A stretch of DNA of 64,000 nucleotides, from NCBI GenBank assembly GCA_963836915.1, contig CAWILH010000002.1:2294001-2358000 (forward strand), read 5' to 3'. Under the pieces are notes generated by a model, which was not told the origin of the DNA, made no database searches, and saw only the letters and a list, made by a program, of their open reading frames with translations. Of this stretch, positions 8,202 to 17,700 are shown in pieces; position 1 is the stretch's first letter, and each line of letters begins with the position of its first letter. Source of the stretch: Cryomorpha sp963836915 (GTDB taxonomy: Bacteria; Bacteroidota; Bacteroidia; Flavobacteriales_D; Cryomorphaceae). A program made the translations under genes and the position numbers.

Positions 8202-9514
8202 GCGGGGTGGAGCAGTTGGTAGCTCGCCCGTCCCATACGGGTCTGCTGAAATACTGAACGGGAGGTCGTCAGTTTTGATTTTGTGCCCTCAAGGAAAATT
8301 CAACTCAGTGGAGTTGTCTCATAAAATATTGCGGGGTGGAGCAGTTGGTAGCTCGCCCGTCCCATACGGGTCTGCTGAAATACTGAACGGGAGGTCGTCA
8401 GTTTTGATTTTGTGCCCCCAAGGAAAATTCAACTCAGTGGAGTTGTCTTATAAAATATTGCGGGGTGGAGCAGTTGGTAGCTCGCCCGTACGGGAGGTCG
8501 CCAGTTTTAATTCTGTGCCCCCAAGGAAAATTCAACTCAGTGGAGTTGTCTTATAAAATATTGCGGGGTGGAGCAGTTGGTAGCTCGCCCGTACGGGAGG
8601 TCGTCAGTTTTGATTCTGTGCATCCTAAGAACATTCAGCTCAGTGGAGTTGTCGTATAAAATATTGCGGGGTGGAGCAGTTGGTAGCCCGCCCGTACGGG
8701 AGGTCGTCAGTTTTGATTCTGTGCATCCTAAGAACATTCAACTCAGTGGAGTTGTCTTATAAAATATCGCGGGGTGGAGCAGTTGGTAGCCCGCCCGTAC
8801 GGGAGGTCGTCAGTTTTGATTCTGTGCATCCTAAGAACATTCAACTCAGTGGAGTTGTCTTATAAAATATTGCGGGGTGAAGCAGTTGGTAGCTCGCCCG
8901 TACGGGATGTCGTCAGTTTTGATTCTGTGCCCCCAAGGAAAATTCAACTCAGTGGAGTTGTCTTATAAAATATTGCGGGGTGGAGCAGTTGGTAGCTCGC
9001 CCGTCCCATATGGGTCTGCTGAAATACTGAACGGGAGGTCGTCAGTTTTGATTCTGTGCCCCCAAGGAAAATTCAACTCAGTGGAGTTGTCTTATAAAAT
9101 ATTGCGGGGTGGAGCAGTTGGTAGCTCGCCCGTACGGGAGGTCGTCAGTTTTAATTCTGTGCCCCCGAGGAAAATTCAACTCAGTGGAGTTGTCTTATAA
9201 AATATTGCGGGGTGGAGCAGTTGGTAGCTCGCCCGTACGGGAGGTCGCCAGTTTTGATTCTGTGCATCCTAAGAACATTCAACTCAGTGGAGTTGTCTTA
9301 TAAAATATTGCGGGGTGGAGCAGTTGGTAGCTCGCCCGTACGGGAGGTCGCCAGTTTTAATTCTGTGCCCCCAAGGAAAATTCAACTCAGTGGAGTTGTC
9401 TTATAAAATATTGCGAGGTGGAGCAGTTGGTAGCCCGCCCGTACGGGAGGTCGTCAGTTTTGATTCTGTGCCCCCAAGGAAAATTCAACTCAGTGGAGTT
9501 GTCTTATAAAATAT
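8202..9514 (+). repeat. Tandem array of twelve degenerate tRNA-fMet-like units
   Basis: Units begin at 8202, 8331, 8460, 8563, 8666, 8769, 8872, 8975, 9104, 9207, 9310 and 9413; a genuine tRNA-fMet takes the thirteenth position. The period is 103 bp, or 129 bp in the units at 8202, 8331 and 8975. Each unit keeps the 5' acceptor strand and whole D arm of the tRNA (GCGGGGTGGAGCAGTTGGTA). The anticodon arm is replaced by the palindrome CCCGTACGGG, interrupted by a 26-bp insert in the long units. The T loop is altered (CAGTTTTGATTCTG). The 3' acceptor strand is either partly kept (TGCCCCC) or lost (TGCATCC; units at 8563, 8666, 8769 and 9207). Each unit ends with hairpin CAACTC-AGTG-GAGTTG and a TATAAAATAT spacer. 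No unit can form a normal tRNA. The period is not a multiple of three, so protein coding is unlikely. Confidence 0.9.
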
Positions 9515-9587
<73 letters not shown>

Positions 9588-9592
9588 CTTTT

Positions 9593-9617
9593 AGGGTCGC
9601 ATGTGCGACCCTTTTTC
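9593..9617 (+). terminator. Rho-independent terminator after tRNA-fMet
   Basis: AGGGTCGC (9593-9600) pairs perfectly with GCGACCCT (9605-9612) around a 4-nt loop, followed by TTTTC. It starts six bases after the tRNA body and would end the transcript begun at 8110-8140. Confidence 0.85.
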
Positions 9618-9631
9618 TTTTACCTTCACCC

Positions 9632-9892
9632 ATGCATTATTTCTACATCCTTTTTTCTTTGAAAGATCACAAACTCTATAAAGGAACTACGGAAAATGTT
9701 GCAGAACGATTCAACAGGCATAATAGCGGAGGTAATAAAAGTACTGCGCATAGAAAACCATTCGTCTTAGTATATGTCGAAAGCTTTGAAGAAAAGAAGG
9801 CAGCTCTAGCACGTGAGCGCCTACTAAAATCACTCCCCGGAAGCGCAGAACTCAAAAAAATAACGGAGCCAATCATTTCACTGCTCAAATAA
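9632..9892 (+). CDS. Small GIY-YIG domain protein
   Basis: 86 residues from ATG 9632 (MHYFYILFSLKD). The open frame extends upstream into the tRNA, so this internal ATG is the sensible start. YFYIL and LYKGTT stand for the GIY and YIG elements, followed by ERFNRHNSG and a conserved Glu/Lys-rich helix, the layout of the single-domain UvrC/YhbQ-like GIY-YIG proteins. These are predicted nucleases, often of unknown target. It sits 15 bp past the tRNA terminator and has no obvious promoter of its own. Any link with the tRNA-like array is unproven. Confidence 0.8.
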   Translation: MHYFYILFSLKDHKLYKGTTENVAERFNRHNSGGNKSTAHRKPFVLVYVESFEEKKAALARERLLKSLPGSAELKKITEPIISLLK

Positions 9893-9937
9893 AAAGCATC
9901 GAGAACCTTCCATTCCAAAATTTCGTAAACCCCAGCT

Positions 9938-10705
9938 ATGAAAAACTATTCATTCTATAGTTCGGTATTTCTGTTCTACTTGTTACTGAGCATTGCGCTT
10001 GGATGCACCAAAGATAATGGGGATGATGAAATTGATAAGGGAGCCATTCCATTGAGCGCTGTGAGCAGCGTTGGAGAAGGGCATACCTTCGGCACGGATG
10101 CGACCTACGAAAGTTTGATACAAAGTGATGTAGTGCGCGTAACGGCGGGAAACACAAGCTATTTTATCGGTTACCGACAAGTGTCGGCCAATAATCAAGA
10201 TCCAATCATAGCGAAGTATGTTGACGGACAGCAGGCTTGGGTGAGAACCGATCTTGAAACATCTGGTGATGACAGCCGCGGATACGGAGTGCTTTGGGAT
10301 GGTGCCGGTTTACTTTATATGGTATTTACCACGACTGGAACCCAAGGCGCAGCGCAAGATGACTTTAGGCAATATGCTGAAAATGGTTGGCAAACCAGCT
10401 ACGGACAGGGCGGTGGTGCCAAGGCCGCTATAATCGCCAAAATAAATCCTGCCACTGGAGAGCCGTTAGCGGCTACTTTTGCCATGGCGAGAAAAGAGAA
10501 TGGAAATGCCAATTCGCTCATCATAAAAGAAATGGACTACTTAAATAATGGTAACCTAAAGCTCCGCGCCAATGCTTGGTTCAGCCCGCTAAAGACGAAT
10601 AAGCAACGCCTTACCTGTCAGGGTGATTCGCCTTTCGATTATACGCTTGAGCTAAGCGGAGATTTGAGCTATGCCGCCGAAGCATCTGCACCGGGATGCG
10701 AGTAG
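9938..10705 (+). CDS. Hypothetical lipoprotein
   Basis: 255 residues. The N terminus is a lipoprotein signal (SIALGC lipobox, Cys about residue 23) followed by an acidic stretch TKDNGDDEID, as is common in surface-exposed Bacteroidota lipoproteins. The remainder looks beta-rich, with repeated short Gly/Asp/Asn segments (IIAKYVDGQQAWV, YGVLWDGAGLLYMVFTT) suggesting a propeller or sandwich. Two cysteines near the C terminus (about 227 and 254) could form a disulfide. I do not recognise a named family. It lies between the GIY-YIG gene and, convergently, a glycosyltransferase. Confidence 0.7.
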   Translation: MKNYSFYSSVFLFYLLLSIALGCTKDNGDDEIDKGAIPLSAVSSVGEGHTFGTDATYESLIQSDVVRVTAGNTSYFIGYRQVSANNQDPIIAKYVDGQQAWVRTDLETSGDDSRGYGVLWDGAGLLYMVFTTTGTQGAAQDDFRQYAENGWQTSYGQGGGAKAAIIAKINPATGEPLAATFAMARKENGNANSLIIKEMDYLNNGNLKLRANAWFSPLKTNKQRLTCQGDSPFDYTLELSGDLSYAAEASAPGCE

Positions 10706-10709
10706 TCGC

Positions 10710-11849
10710 CTAGCGATTTCTTGCTATTTTCTGGGCTTCCAGATATATTTTGGTAAACCTATCGCCAATGGTGCGATAGGAGTAACGCGCTCGGGCTATC
10801 TGTGAGATGGCATCCCGATCGTACTTCTCGTACCGGGCGATCACGGTTTCGAAGGCATCTACAAGCTGAGATTCATTTTGCGGAGCTACAAGAATACCAT
10901 TTGTACTATCGATCATTTCGGGGATCCCACCCACACTGGTTGCGATATTCGGCAGTCCGCAGCAATGCGATTCGGCTATCACACAAGGAAGATTTTCATA
11001 ATTACTGAAAAGCACGTGACAATGTGACTGCTTCATCAGTTCGGCTACTTCGGAATATTCTTGCGTACCCAAAAAGGCAATTCTGGAACAATCAATGGCT
11101 GCCTTTACGGCAAAATCCTTGATACCTTCAATATCTCCATCGCCGGCTATGACAAGCCGCGCTTTCTGATCTTTCAAGGCATTGAAGCTGCGGATTATCC
11201 CGTGGGTGTTTTTCGCACCTTTATCAAATGTGGATATATGTAGGAATTGAAAAACGCTATTATCGGTTTTATCTTCTAGTTTGAAAAGACGGGTATCGAC
11301 CGTATTATTCACAATCTGATAATCGCCCTGATAGCCTTTCTTTCGCATGGCTGCTCCAAGCTCTTCAGACACGGGCATGATGATCTCCGTATGCTTAACT
11401 GCAATGCGGATCGATCTTGCCACTTCGGTCGTGTAGTATTTCTCGCGGGCTTTATTATATACGTTCCAATGCTCCGTAAAGACCAAAGGAATCTTGTACT
11501 TTTCTTTTAACTTTTTAGCCAATTTCCCGGAAGGGTAAATGACATTACCGTGAATAATATCTGGTTTGAACTCGGCAATGGACTCAAAGCCGGCAAAGCG
11601 ATCTAGAAGGCTTCTATGCCCAAACCCAAATCTATCACTGACCCAAGGCATGGTGAATTGGAAGGTATCTACCCCATCGATCTGGAAGCGATGAATCCCA
11701 GGTAGGAAAGCAGACTTACTGACTCGGAAGTGAACCACTATAACTTCGTGGCCTATAGATTTCACAGCATCCGCATGCCGCGCCACAAAATTTCCCAAGG
11801 TGGGGTTCTCATCACTTGGATACCAAGATGTTAGAAATAGCACTTTCAT
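10710..11849 (-). CDS. Glycosyltransferase family 4 protein
   Basis: 379 residues from MKVLFLTSWYPSDENP. The open frame extends 15 codons upstream, but this ATG overlaps the stop of the preceding deacetylase as ATGA and fits the family start. GT-B fold: an N-terminal Rossmann half with GNFVARHADAV, IIHGNVIYPSGKLA and VFTEHWN, and a C-terminal half with LVIAGDGD, IAFLGTQ and ENLPCVIAESHCCGLPNIAT, the E-x7-E-type nucleotide-sugar motif region. It probably transfers a hexose from an NDP-sugar during surface polysaccharide synthesis. It is the last gene of an ABC-F / deacetylase / glycosyltransferase run. Donor and acceptor are unknown. Confidence 0.9.
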   Translation of the reverse strand: MKVLFLTSWYPSDENPTLGNFVARHADAVKSIGHEVIVVHFRVSKSAFLPGIHRFQIDGVDTFQFTMPWVSDRFGFGHRSLLDRFAGFESIAEFKPDIIHGNVIYPSGKLAKKLKEKYKIPLVFTEHWNVYNKAREKYYTTEVARSIRIAVKHTEIIMPVSEELGAAMRKKGYQGDYQIVNNTVDTRLFKLEDKTDNSVFQFLHISTFDKGAKNTHGIIRSFNALKDQKARLVIAGDGDIEGIKDFAVKAAIDCSRIAFLGTQEYSEVAELMKQSHCHVLFSNYENLPCVIAESHCCGLPNIATSVGGIPEMIDSTNGILVAPQNESQLVDAFETVIARYEKYDRDAISQIARARYSYRTIGDRFTKIYLEAQKIARNR

Positions 11850-13152
11850 TTTGGGTAGATCATATTGGCCATATCCGCATAGAGCTGCCGCCAATCGGGG
11901 TAGCGGCTAGGCGATAGGGTGTCATTATGCCATAGCGAAACGAAAGTCCCTTCCACGGCCTTAACTTTTCCTATCAATTCATTCAATGCACGGCTTGCTT
12001 CCGAAGGATTTAGTTTCATATAATCCCGCAATGTACCGTCCATGGCGTGGAGCGGAACGATTGTTAAATTTAAAACTGATTTTGCTTCAAGATCAAAAAA
12101 ACGGTGCGGAGTGCAAGTGCCCGATCTGAAACCGATACAGTCAGCGTAGCCTAGGCTATAATCGGTTTCTATTCCGCCCTGGTCAAGCCAACGCATGGTA
12201 TTGGGCAGGGAGACCCGTAGAAAGTGCTGTCGGCTATATTTAACAAGTTCTTTAGTCAAGTCTCTGAGCATTGCCGATTCCGCTAGGAGCGTGCGCCGCT
12301 GCTCTGAATAATAACTCGGATGAATACCCACTTCTGCAAATGTCTTCACCCGATCAACCAATGCCTTCATACCCCGGCTTGAGGCAGGTAGATTGCGATC
12401 GAAAGCAGTGGGCTTTCCAACCAAGAAGAAGTAGATCGTACGATCGGCCAAGGAGCGGGAGATTGATTCTTGAAAATCGTAGGTATCAAAAGGATCTGTC
12501 TCGCGGCCTTGCAACACACGAATCTGTTCCTTGATAGCAGGAAAATTTCCGTTTAATAATTTCTTGATGATACTTCCGACTGTTCTGAATCTGCTTCGAT
12601 GGGCAAATGCGTAAGCGACGTCAATATCGTAGGTATTCAACCATGTGAAGGTTCTAGGCTTGAATTGCAGTTCAGGATAATGGTTTGAAAGAACTTGTTT
12701 TAAGGCGTGGAGCCACTCATCGACAAGCGGACGCTCTATGAGCTCTAAGGGAAGTATGGAGTGCTCTGCAAGGAAACGGTCATGGCGATCCACCTTGGCG
12801 CTTCCATACTCTTCGGCCTTGCCAAAAGAAAAAAAATTGCCGAAAAAATATCGAATGAAAATTCGCCTTCGGTAGGATAAAATACAGGTAGCCCCTTCCA
12901 ATCAGTAGTCTCAATCTTCGGATAGTCGACCAGATTATCTGCGAAGAGATATCCATTCGGAGTAATTTGAAGCCGGCCTTCAACTTCCGTTTCGGTCGAA
13001 TAATTGATACATGGTTGATCCTTGTTCAGCGCAGATCTCTCGCTGACCAGTTCGAGTCCAAACCCATAGTATCCTGAAAATATGAAGTCAAGCACATACC
13101 GCAAGGCAGCGCTATCTCTTGATGAGTAAATCTGAATGGTTCTATTCTGCAT
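11846..13152 (-). CDS. DUF7033-type polysaccharide deacetylase family protein, frameshifted
   Basis: Two frames join at about 12822: the N-terminal half reads EGEFSFDIFSAIFFLLAR and the other frame continues AEEYGSAKVDRHDRFLA. Restoring one G repairs it to about 434 residues. The N-terminal domain resembles DUF7033 of Bacteroidota proteins. The C-terminal part is a polysaccharide-deacetylase-like (NodB) domain with NTYDIDVAYAF (Asp pair), GIHPSYYSE and VSLWHND. It probably acts on a carbohydrate in cell-surface glycan synthesis. It overlaps the ABC-F gene upstream by 11 bp and the glycosyltransferase downstream by 4 bp, so the three are probably coupled. The substrate is unknown. Confidence 0.78.
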
Positions 13153-15046
13153 TTAGTCTTTCCGAGAGTTCTTCCCACTCTTCCATCCGCTTTAGCAGCT
13201 GCGACTCCATATCTTTAAGTTTCTCCATATGTGTTTTCACATGTTCATGGTCGGTATAGTCGAGCTCCCCTGAATTTCCTTTCTCTTGGGCAATAGTTGT
13301 TTCTAGTGTTTCAATCTCTTTTTCAAGAGACCCCACTTTTTTGGAAAGCTCCCATTTCTCCTTTTCAGAAACTTTCTTTGAAGGGGCTGGCCTACCTTGA
13401 GATTTTTTTTGCTTTACCCGCTCAAATTCCTTGATACTGGCGGCTTTCTTATTGGCCAAGAACTCTGCGATATCGCCTGGGAAAACGGTCATCTCACCAT
13501 CTTTTATTTCCATCACCGATTCGGTGAGGCCATGCAAGAACTCCCTGTCGTGGGAAACTACGAGCATCGTACCATCAAATTTCTTAAGAGCGGCCTTCAG
13601 CACATCCTTAGAGCGCATATCAAGGTGATTGGTCGGCTCATCGAGAATCAAGAAATTATATTTATGGAGCAATAATTTACAAAGAGCCAGTCGCGCCTTC
13701 TCACCGCCCGAGAGCACACTTACTTGTTTATATACATCATCGCCCTGAAACATAAAAGCCCCCAGCAGGCTTCGCACTTTGGTGCGCATTTCTCCTACGG
13801 CTTCCTTGTCGATTACTTCCAGTACGGTAGATTTTAAAGGGAGCTCTTCACTTTGGTTTTGGCTGTAATAGCCCAGATCTACCTGCGTGCCAAGCTCGCA
13901 TGTACCCTGATAGGAAGTAAGCCCAGCTATCACCTTGGTCAAGGTAGTTTTACCAACGCCATTTTTACCTACCAGTGCCACATGGTCACCGCGCACTATT
14001 TCAAAATCAAGTTTCGCGAGTACTTTCTTATCCCCGTAGTCCTTTTTCAGATTTTTGGCTTCGAGCACTATTTTGCCCGAGCGCGGAGCCGGTGGAAATT
14101 GAAACTGCATAGCAGAATCATCTTCTTCGTCCACTTCTATGGTCTCCATCTTATCCAGCTTCTTGATCAAGCTTTGCGCAAAGGCCGCTTTGCTGCTTTT
14201 GGCCCTAAACTTATTGATGAGCAGCTCCGTCTGCTTTATCTCTTTATCCTGATTTTTACGGGCTTCTTTTTGCTTTTGTATGACATCTGCGCGCAAGACC
14301 AAAAATTTGGAGTAAGCCGCCGGATAGTCAAAGGTTTTACCGTTTATGATTTCTACCGTTCTATTGGTCACCCTATCGAGAAAATAGCGGTCGTGGCTGA
14401 TGAGAATTACCCCTCCAGTATAATTCTTGAGATAAGTCTCCAGCCACTCTACAGATTCAATATCCAAGTGATTGGTAGGCTCATCGAGCAATACCAAGTT
14501 GGGTCGACGCAAAAGTATTTTGGCCAGAGCTACCCGCATTTTCCAACCTCCGCTAAAGCTATTCAGCGGGCGCACGAAATCTTCACGCGTGAAGCCCAAA
14601 CCCAATAGTACCCGCTCAACCTGCTCTTCTTGATGCTCCACATCATAGAGACCGAGCTCTACGGACACATGGTTGAGTTCTTCGGCCAGATCCATATAGC
14701 CATCGCTCTCATAATCGGTGCGGATATTGAGTTGTTCTGTGAGCTCTTCTATCCGTCTCTCAATGGCTTGGGTAACTTCAAATGCCGTGAGCACTTCTTC
14801 CTTTACCGGAAGGTCTGAAAGAAAATCTAAATCTTGCGGCAAGTAGCCTATGGTAAAATCTTTTGGCTTGATGACTTGCCCGCCTGAAACAGGCTGCGAG
14901 CCCATGATCACCTTGAGCAATGTCGACTTACCGGCGCCATTCTTACCTACGAGACCTACTTTATGGTCTTCGCCAAAGAAGATATCGACATCATTGAAGA
15001 GTACCCGATCGGCAAATTCGAGTCGTACTTGGTTTAACTTGAGCAT
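13142..15046 (-). CDS. ABC-F family ATPase (Uup/YdiF-like)
   Basis: 634 residues, no membrane segments. Two ABC domains: Walker A GKNGAGKST (about 36-44) and GKNGVGKTT (about 354), signatures FSGGWKMRVALA and LSGGEKARLALC, and Walker B LVLLDEPTNHLD and FLILDEPTNHLD. Between them lies the charged P-site tRNA-interaction linker, and the C-terminal 100 residues form a Lys/Glu-rich coiled coil (KEKWELSKKVGSLEKEIETL). ABC-F proteins act on the ribosome, not in transport. This layout is closest to Uup and YdiF-type housekeeping factors; antibiotic resistance cannot be inferred. A terminator separates it from the upstream gldN operon. Confidence 0.93.
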   Translation of the reverse strand: MLKLNQVRLEFADRVLFNDVDIFFGEDHKVGLVGKNGAGKSTLLKVIMGSQPVSGGQVIKPKDFTIGYLPQDLDFLSDLPVKEEVLTAFEVTQAIERRIEELTEQLNIRTDYESDGYMDLAEELNHVSVELGLYDVEHQEEQVERVLLGLGFTREDFVRPLNSFSGGWKMRVALAKILLRRPNLVLLDEPTNHLDIESVEWLETYLKNYTGGVILISHDRYFLDRVTNRTVEIINGKTFDYPAAYSKFLVLRADVIQKQKEARKNQDKEIKQTELLINKFRAKSSKAAFAQSLIKKLDKMETIEVDEEDDSAMQFQFPPAPRSGKIVLEAKNLKKDYGDKKVLAKLDFEIVRGDHVALVGKNGVGKTTLTKVIAGLTSYQGTCELGTQVDLGYYSQNQSEELPLKSTVLEVIDKEAVGEMRTKVRSLLGAFMFQGDDVYKQVSVLSGGEKARLALCKLLLHKYNFLILDEPTNHLDMRSKDVLKAALKKFDGTMLVVSHDREFLHGLTESVMEIKDGEMTVFPGDIAEFLANKKAASIKEFERVKQKKSQGRPAPSKKVSEKEKWELSKKVGSLEKEIETLETTIAQEKGNSGELDYTDHEHVKTHMEKLKDMESQLLKRMEEWEELSERLNAE

Positions 15047-15063
15047 TAAAAAGATATATAACT

Positions 15064-15092
15064 AAAAAAGCACCCAAAGATAGGGTGCTTTT
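15064..15092 (-). terminator. Terminator of the porP-gldKLMN operon
   Basis: On the minus strand AAAAAGCACCC and GGGTGCTTTTTT pair across a 7-nt loop and end in a T run. It sits 20 bp after the gldN stop and just before the ABC-F start. The mirrored A and T runs make it potentially bidirectional. Confidence 0.85.
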
Positions 15093-15113
15093 TATAGATA
15101 TGATAAAATAAGG

Positions 15114-15971
15114 TTAGAAGCTCCAGAGATCGTGTTCCATGATGAACAGTTTCTCTTTTATTTCTTCTGATTTCAACAGTAAATCCATTCCGGTATACAC
15201 ATCGGCCAGCGATCGATCGTAGACGTTTGACTGCTTAATGATGGTAGAACTGAACATTCTTTTCTGAAATAAATCATCGAAAGAACGCCGCTCTGCATCG
15301 TTGGCTCGATTATAAGAATCCCAATTGGCAAATACATACCGACACTCCGGGAAGTATAACCAAAACAAAGTTTCATACGCTCCAGTCGGCTCACCATTAT
15401 CGTATCGCTCCTTTAGTGGAGCTATACCAATAATTCGAATATAGCGCTCTGATCGCTGCTTATCGAAGAACCAGTCTTCCTTGATGCGGTATCGAGTGAT
15501 GTCATCTGTATCTGTAACATCAACAGTGATCACCTGTACCATCTCTCCAGTATCTGGGTCTTCGGTGTCGGTGGTATCTGCTCTCTCGAGAAGTCCTTTA
15601 ACATCGCTCACCAACATTGGAGTTCTAAAATCATCTTCCTTACCAGTTACACCGACATCGTAGGCCGTAATGGAACCTTCTACAAGAAGTGCATCTTTAA
15701 TAATTGCGAAGAGACTTTTCATACCATTGGATTCCTCCAATGGATAGTAGAGCGGATGATTCATCTTTTCGCGAAGGTCAATGTCTTGCCATACGCGTCG
15801 CGCGAACATTACATCGGCTTCCCTGATGAAAGGATACTGCATAACTTGTTTCGTCTTGTTATGCTCTTTAATCCACGCTCCGTCCAGGACAGTCTGCGCT
15901 TGCGCTGGCATAGCAGCCAAGCAGATGACCGCAAAGGCTATAAAACTCGAAATACAGGTTATGCTTTTCAT
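15114..15971 (-). CDS. gldN: T9SS / gliding motility protein GldN (PorN)
   Basis: 285 residues with a signal peptide (about 1-25, ending AMPAQAQ), so periplasmic. GldN/PorN forms, with GldK/PorK, the ring linked to the outer membrane in the type IX secretion system (established knowledge). Family features seen are the RVWQDIDLREKMNHPL region near residue 60, ITRYRIKEDWFFDKQR and RIIGIAPL in the middle, and ECRYVFANWD followed by FDDLFQKRMFSSTIIKQSN. It is the last gene of the operon, 12 bp after gldM, and is followed by a strong terminator. The order K-L-M-N is the standard one. Confidence 0.95.
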   Translation of the reverse strand: MKSITCISSFIAFAVICLAAMPAQAQTVLDGAWIKEHNKTKQVMQYPFIREADVMFARRVWQDIDLREKMNHPLYYPLEESNGMKSLFAIIKDALLVEGSITAYDVGVTGKEDDFRTPMLVSDVKGLLERADTTDTEDPDTGEMVQVITVDVTDTDDITRYRIKEDWFFDKQRSERYIRIIGIAPLKERYDNGEPTGAYETLFWLYFPECRYVFANWDSYNRANDAERRSFDDLFQKRMFSSTIIKQSNVYDRSLADVYTGMDLLLKSEEIKEKLFIMEHDLWSF

Positions 15972-15983
15972 AGGTTTATTGGA

Positions 15984-17666
15984 TTAGATGATTCTTAAAT
16001 TGATACTGCCCAGCTTACGAATGGTGCCGTCGGGAGCAGTTGCTTTAATATTCTCGATAATGACCGTCTGGTTACGTCGCATTTGCTGCAAAAGCTCTTT
16101 TTGGTCGCCTGTGAGTCTATTGCTACTTGATTGCAGCGTTCGCACATCGCCACCCATGATGGCAGTAACGTCAAACGAGCGGATCGGGTATTTTAAGTCA
16201 AATACAAAATCTTCAAGATCGGCAATAACACCGAGTGCGGCATTAAGGTCAGTTTGCTTCACCGTATTGTCTGATGGTTTTTTGCCAGCAAACTTAGCCA
16301 CCGGATCGGGAACTGACTTCAATCGGAACGTAAACGACCCCATAGATTTCTTAGCTCCATTAATATCGGCAGTAACACTAACCACCGCTTCACTTCCCGA
16401 TTTGACACGGGCAATGTAGGTACCATCAGATTGCTTAGAAAGCGATCCAGTACTGATGGAAGCAGATAGTGCATCGGCAGAAACTCCGGGTACAGAAATC
16501 GCAACTGGATTATCGATACCGCGATAGAGTACGTTCATTTTAATAGGTGACACTACCAGTGAAGGCTTGGCCACTTCATAATCTGCTTTGTACTGCTTAT
16601 AGACAAATCCAGAGCCGTCGGGCTTCTTGAACTTTATAAGTCCTTCCCAAGTTTTATCTCCAAGTCCACGCGCCGGAATGGCCAATCGACCAAATCCATC
16701 TGCACCCATAGGAACAGTTGATGCCTTGCCACCAGGAATGTCTGTAGCATTGCTATCTAGTTCCATGCCTTCGGGAGCAAGCGTGATCTCCGGAAGATTG
16801 GTATTGTCATACGCGGCCAAGAATACATTAGCACGGAAAGAGTCCCCTTCCAATACATAGGTCTTCTGTGGGATTACCACCGCTTTCAATTCAGTAAACT
16901 TAAACGAAGCAGCTTCAACATCGGCAAATAAGTGACCAAGCACATCAGACTCCGCATTACGGACGTCAGATTGAAGCTTAGAAAGAATTGCAGTTGTTGC
17001 GGCCAGTGGCACATGATAAAAATTAAGCGACTCCCAGTTTGTATTGGTACCAGACGCATCTTTCACAACCGCAGGGTAAGAGAACAGACTATCTATGGAA
17101 GCAACCAATACTTTATTGTCCGACACCATTGCCTTAAGGCTCTCACCATAGGCTTCAAGCTCTTGACGAAGCACAGCTGCGCGGTAATTATTGCCGTCGG
17201 CATTATCATCAGATAAAGGCTTATCGGGTTCAGCGCCAATCATGATATTCGTATTTACATCATAATTGTCCTTATTGCTTACGAAGTTCAGATTTAAGAT
17301 CGTGTCAGTGCCCATAGCACCTTTACCGATCACTTCTTCCATCGCCATACCTTCCGTCTCTGCGATCGTTTTAGCTTTGATCAAGTCGATACGTCCTATT
17401 AGCGCTTGGGCATCCTTACGCAAAACTTGCGCTTTCTCCCATGCAGGACCGTATTTCGTAGGGTTTTCATTATACGAAGCGGCAAAAGCTCCGTACTGGC
17501 CACCAAGCTTACCATCGAAGGTAACCTTAGTGGTTTCAAGACCATTATTGATCGTTATAAATGCATCCAAGATCTCCTTTGATACATTCAAGGCGAGAAG
17601 TGCGGTGAGTACAAGGTACATCATACCGATCATCTTCTGCCTTGGTGATTCGTTTCCTCCAGCCAT
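15984..17666 (-). CDS. gldM: T9SS motor protein GldM (PorM)
   Basis: 560 residues. The N terminus MAGGNESPRQKMIGMMYLV with a single membrane helix (about 12-33, LVLTALLALNVSKEIL) is diagnostic of GldM. The long periplasmic part carries the D1-D4 domains that reach the GldKN ring. With GldL it forms the proton-driven rotary motor of the T9SS and of gliding (established knowledge). The length is in the upper part of the usual range. It lies 34 bp after gldL and 12 bp before gldN. Confidence 0.96.
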   Translation of the reverse strand: MAGGNESPRQKMIGMMYLVLTALLALNVSKEILDAFITINNGLETTKVTFDGKLGGQYGAFAASYNENPTKYGPAWEKAQVLRKDAQALIGRIDLIKAKTIAETEGMAMEEVIGKGAMGTDTILNLNFVSNKDNYDVNTNIMIGAEPDKPLSDDNADGNNYRAAVLRQELEAYGESLKAMVSDNKVLVASIDSLFSYPAVVKDASGTNTNWESLNFYHVPLAATTAILSKLQSDVRNAESDVLGHLFADVEAASFKFTELKAVVIPQKTYVLEGDSFRANVFLAAYDNTNLPEITLAPEGMELDSNATDIPGGKASTVPMGADGFGRLAIPARGLGDKTWEGLIKFKKPDGSGFVYKQYKADYEVAKPSLVVSPIKMNVLYRGIDNPVAISVPGVSADALSASISTGSLSKQSDGTYIARVKSGSEAVVSVTADINGAKKSMGSFTFRLKSVPDPVAKFAGKKPSDNTVKQTDLNAALGVIADLEDFVFDLKYPIRSFDVTAIMGGDVRTLQSSSNRLTGDQKELLQQMRRNQTVIIENIKATAPDGTIRKLGSINLRII

Positions 17667-17700
17667 ATTGGTTTCTAATTTAAATTTTCCTTCTTAAAAA

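Noticed and set aside
13142..15046. Antibiotic-resistance ABC-F (ARE) protein
   Set aside because: Layout and coiled-coil tail fit housekeeping Uup/YdiF-type factors; no resistance-specific feature can be claimed from sequence.
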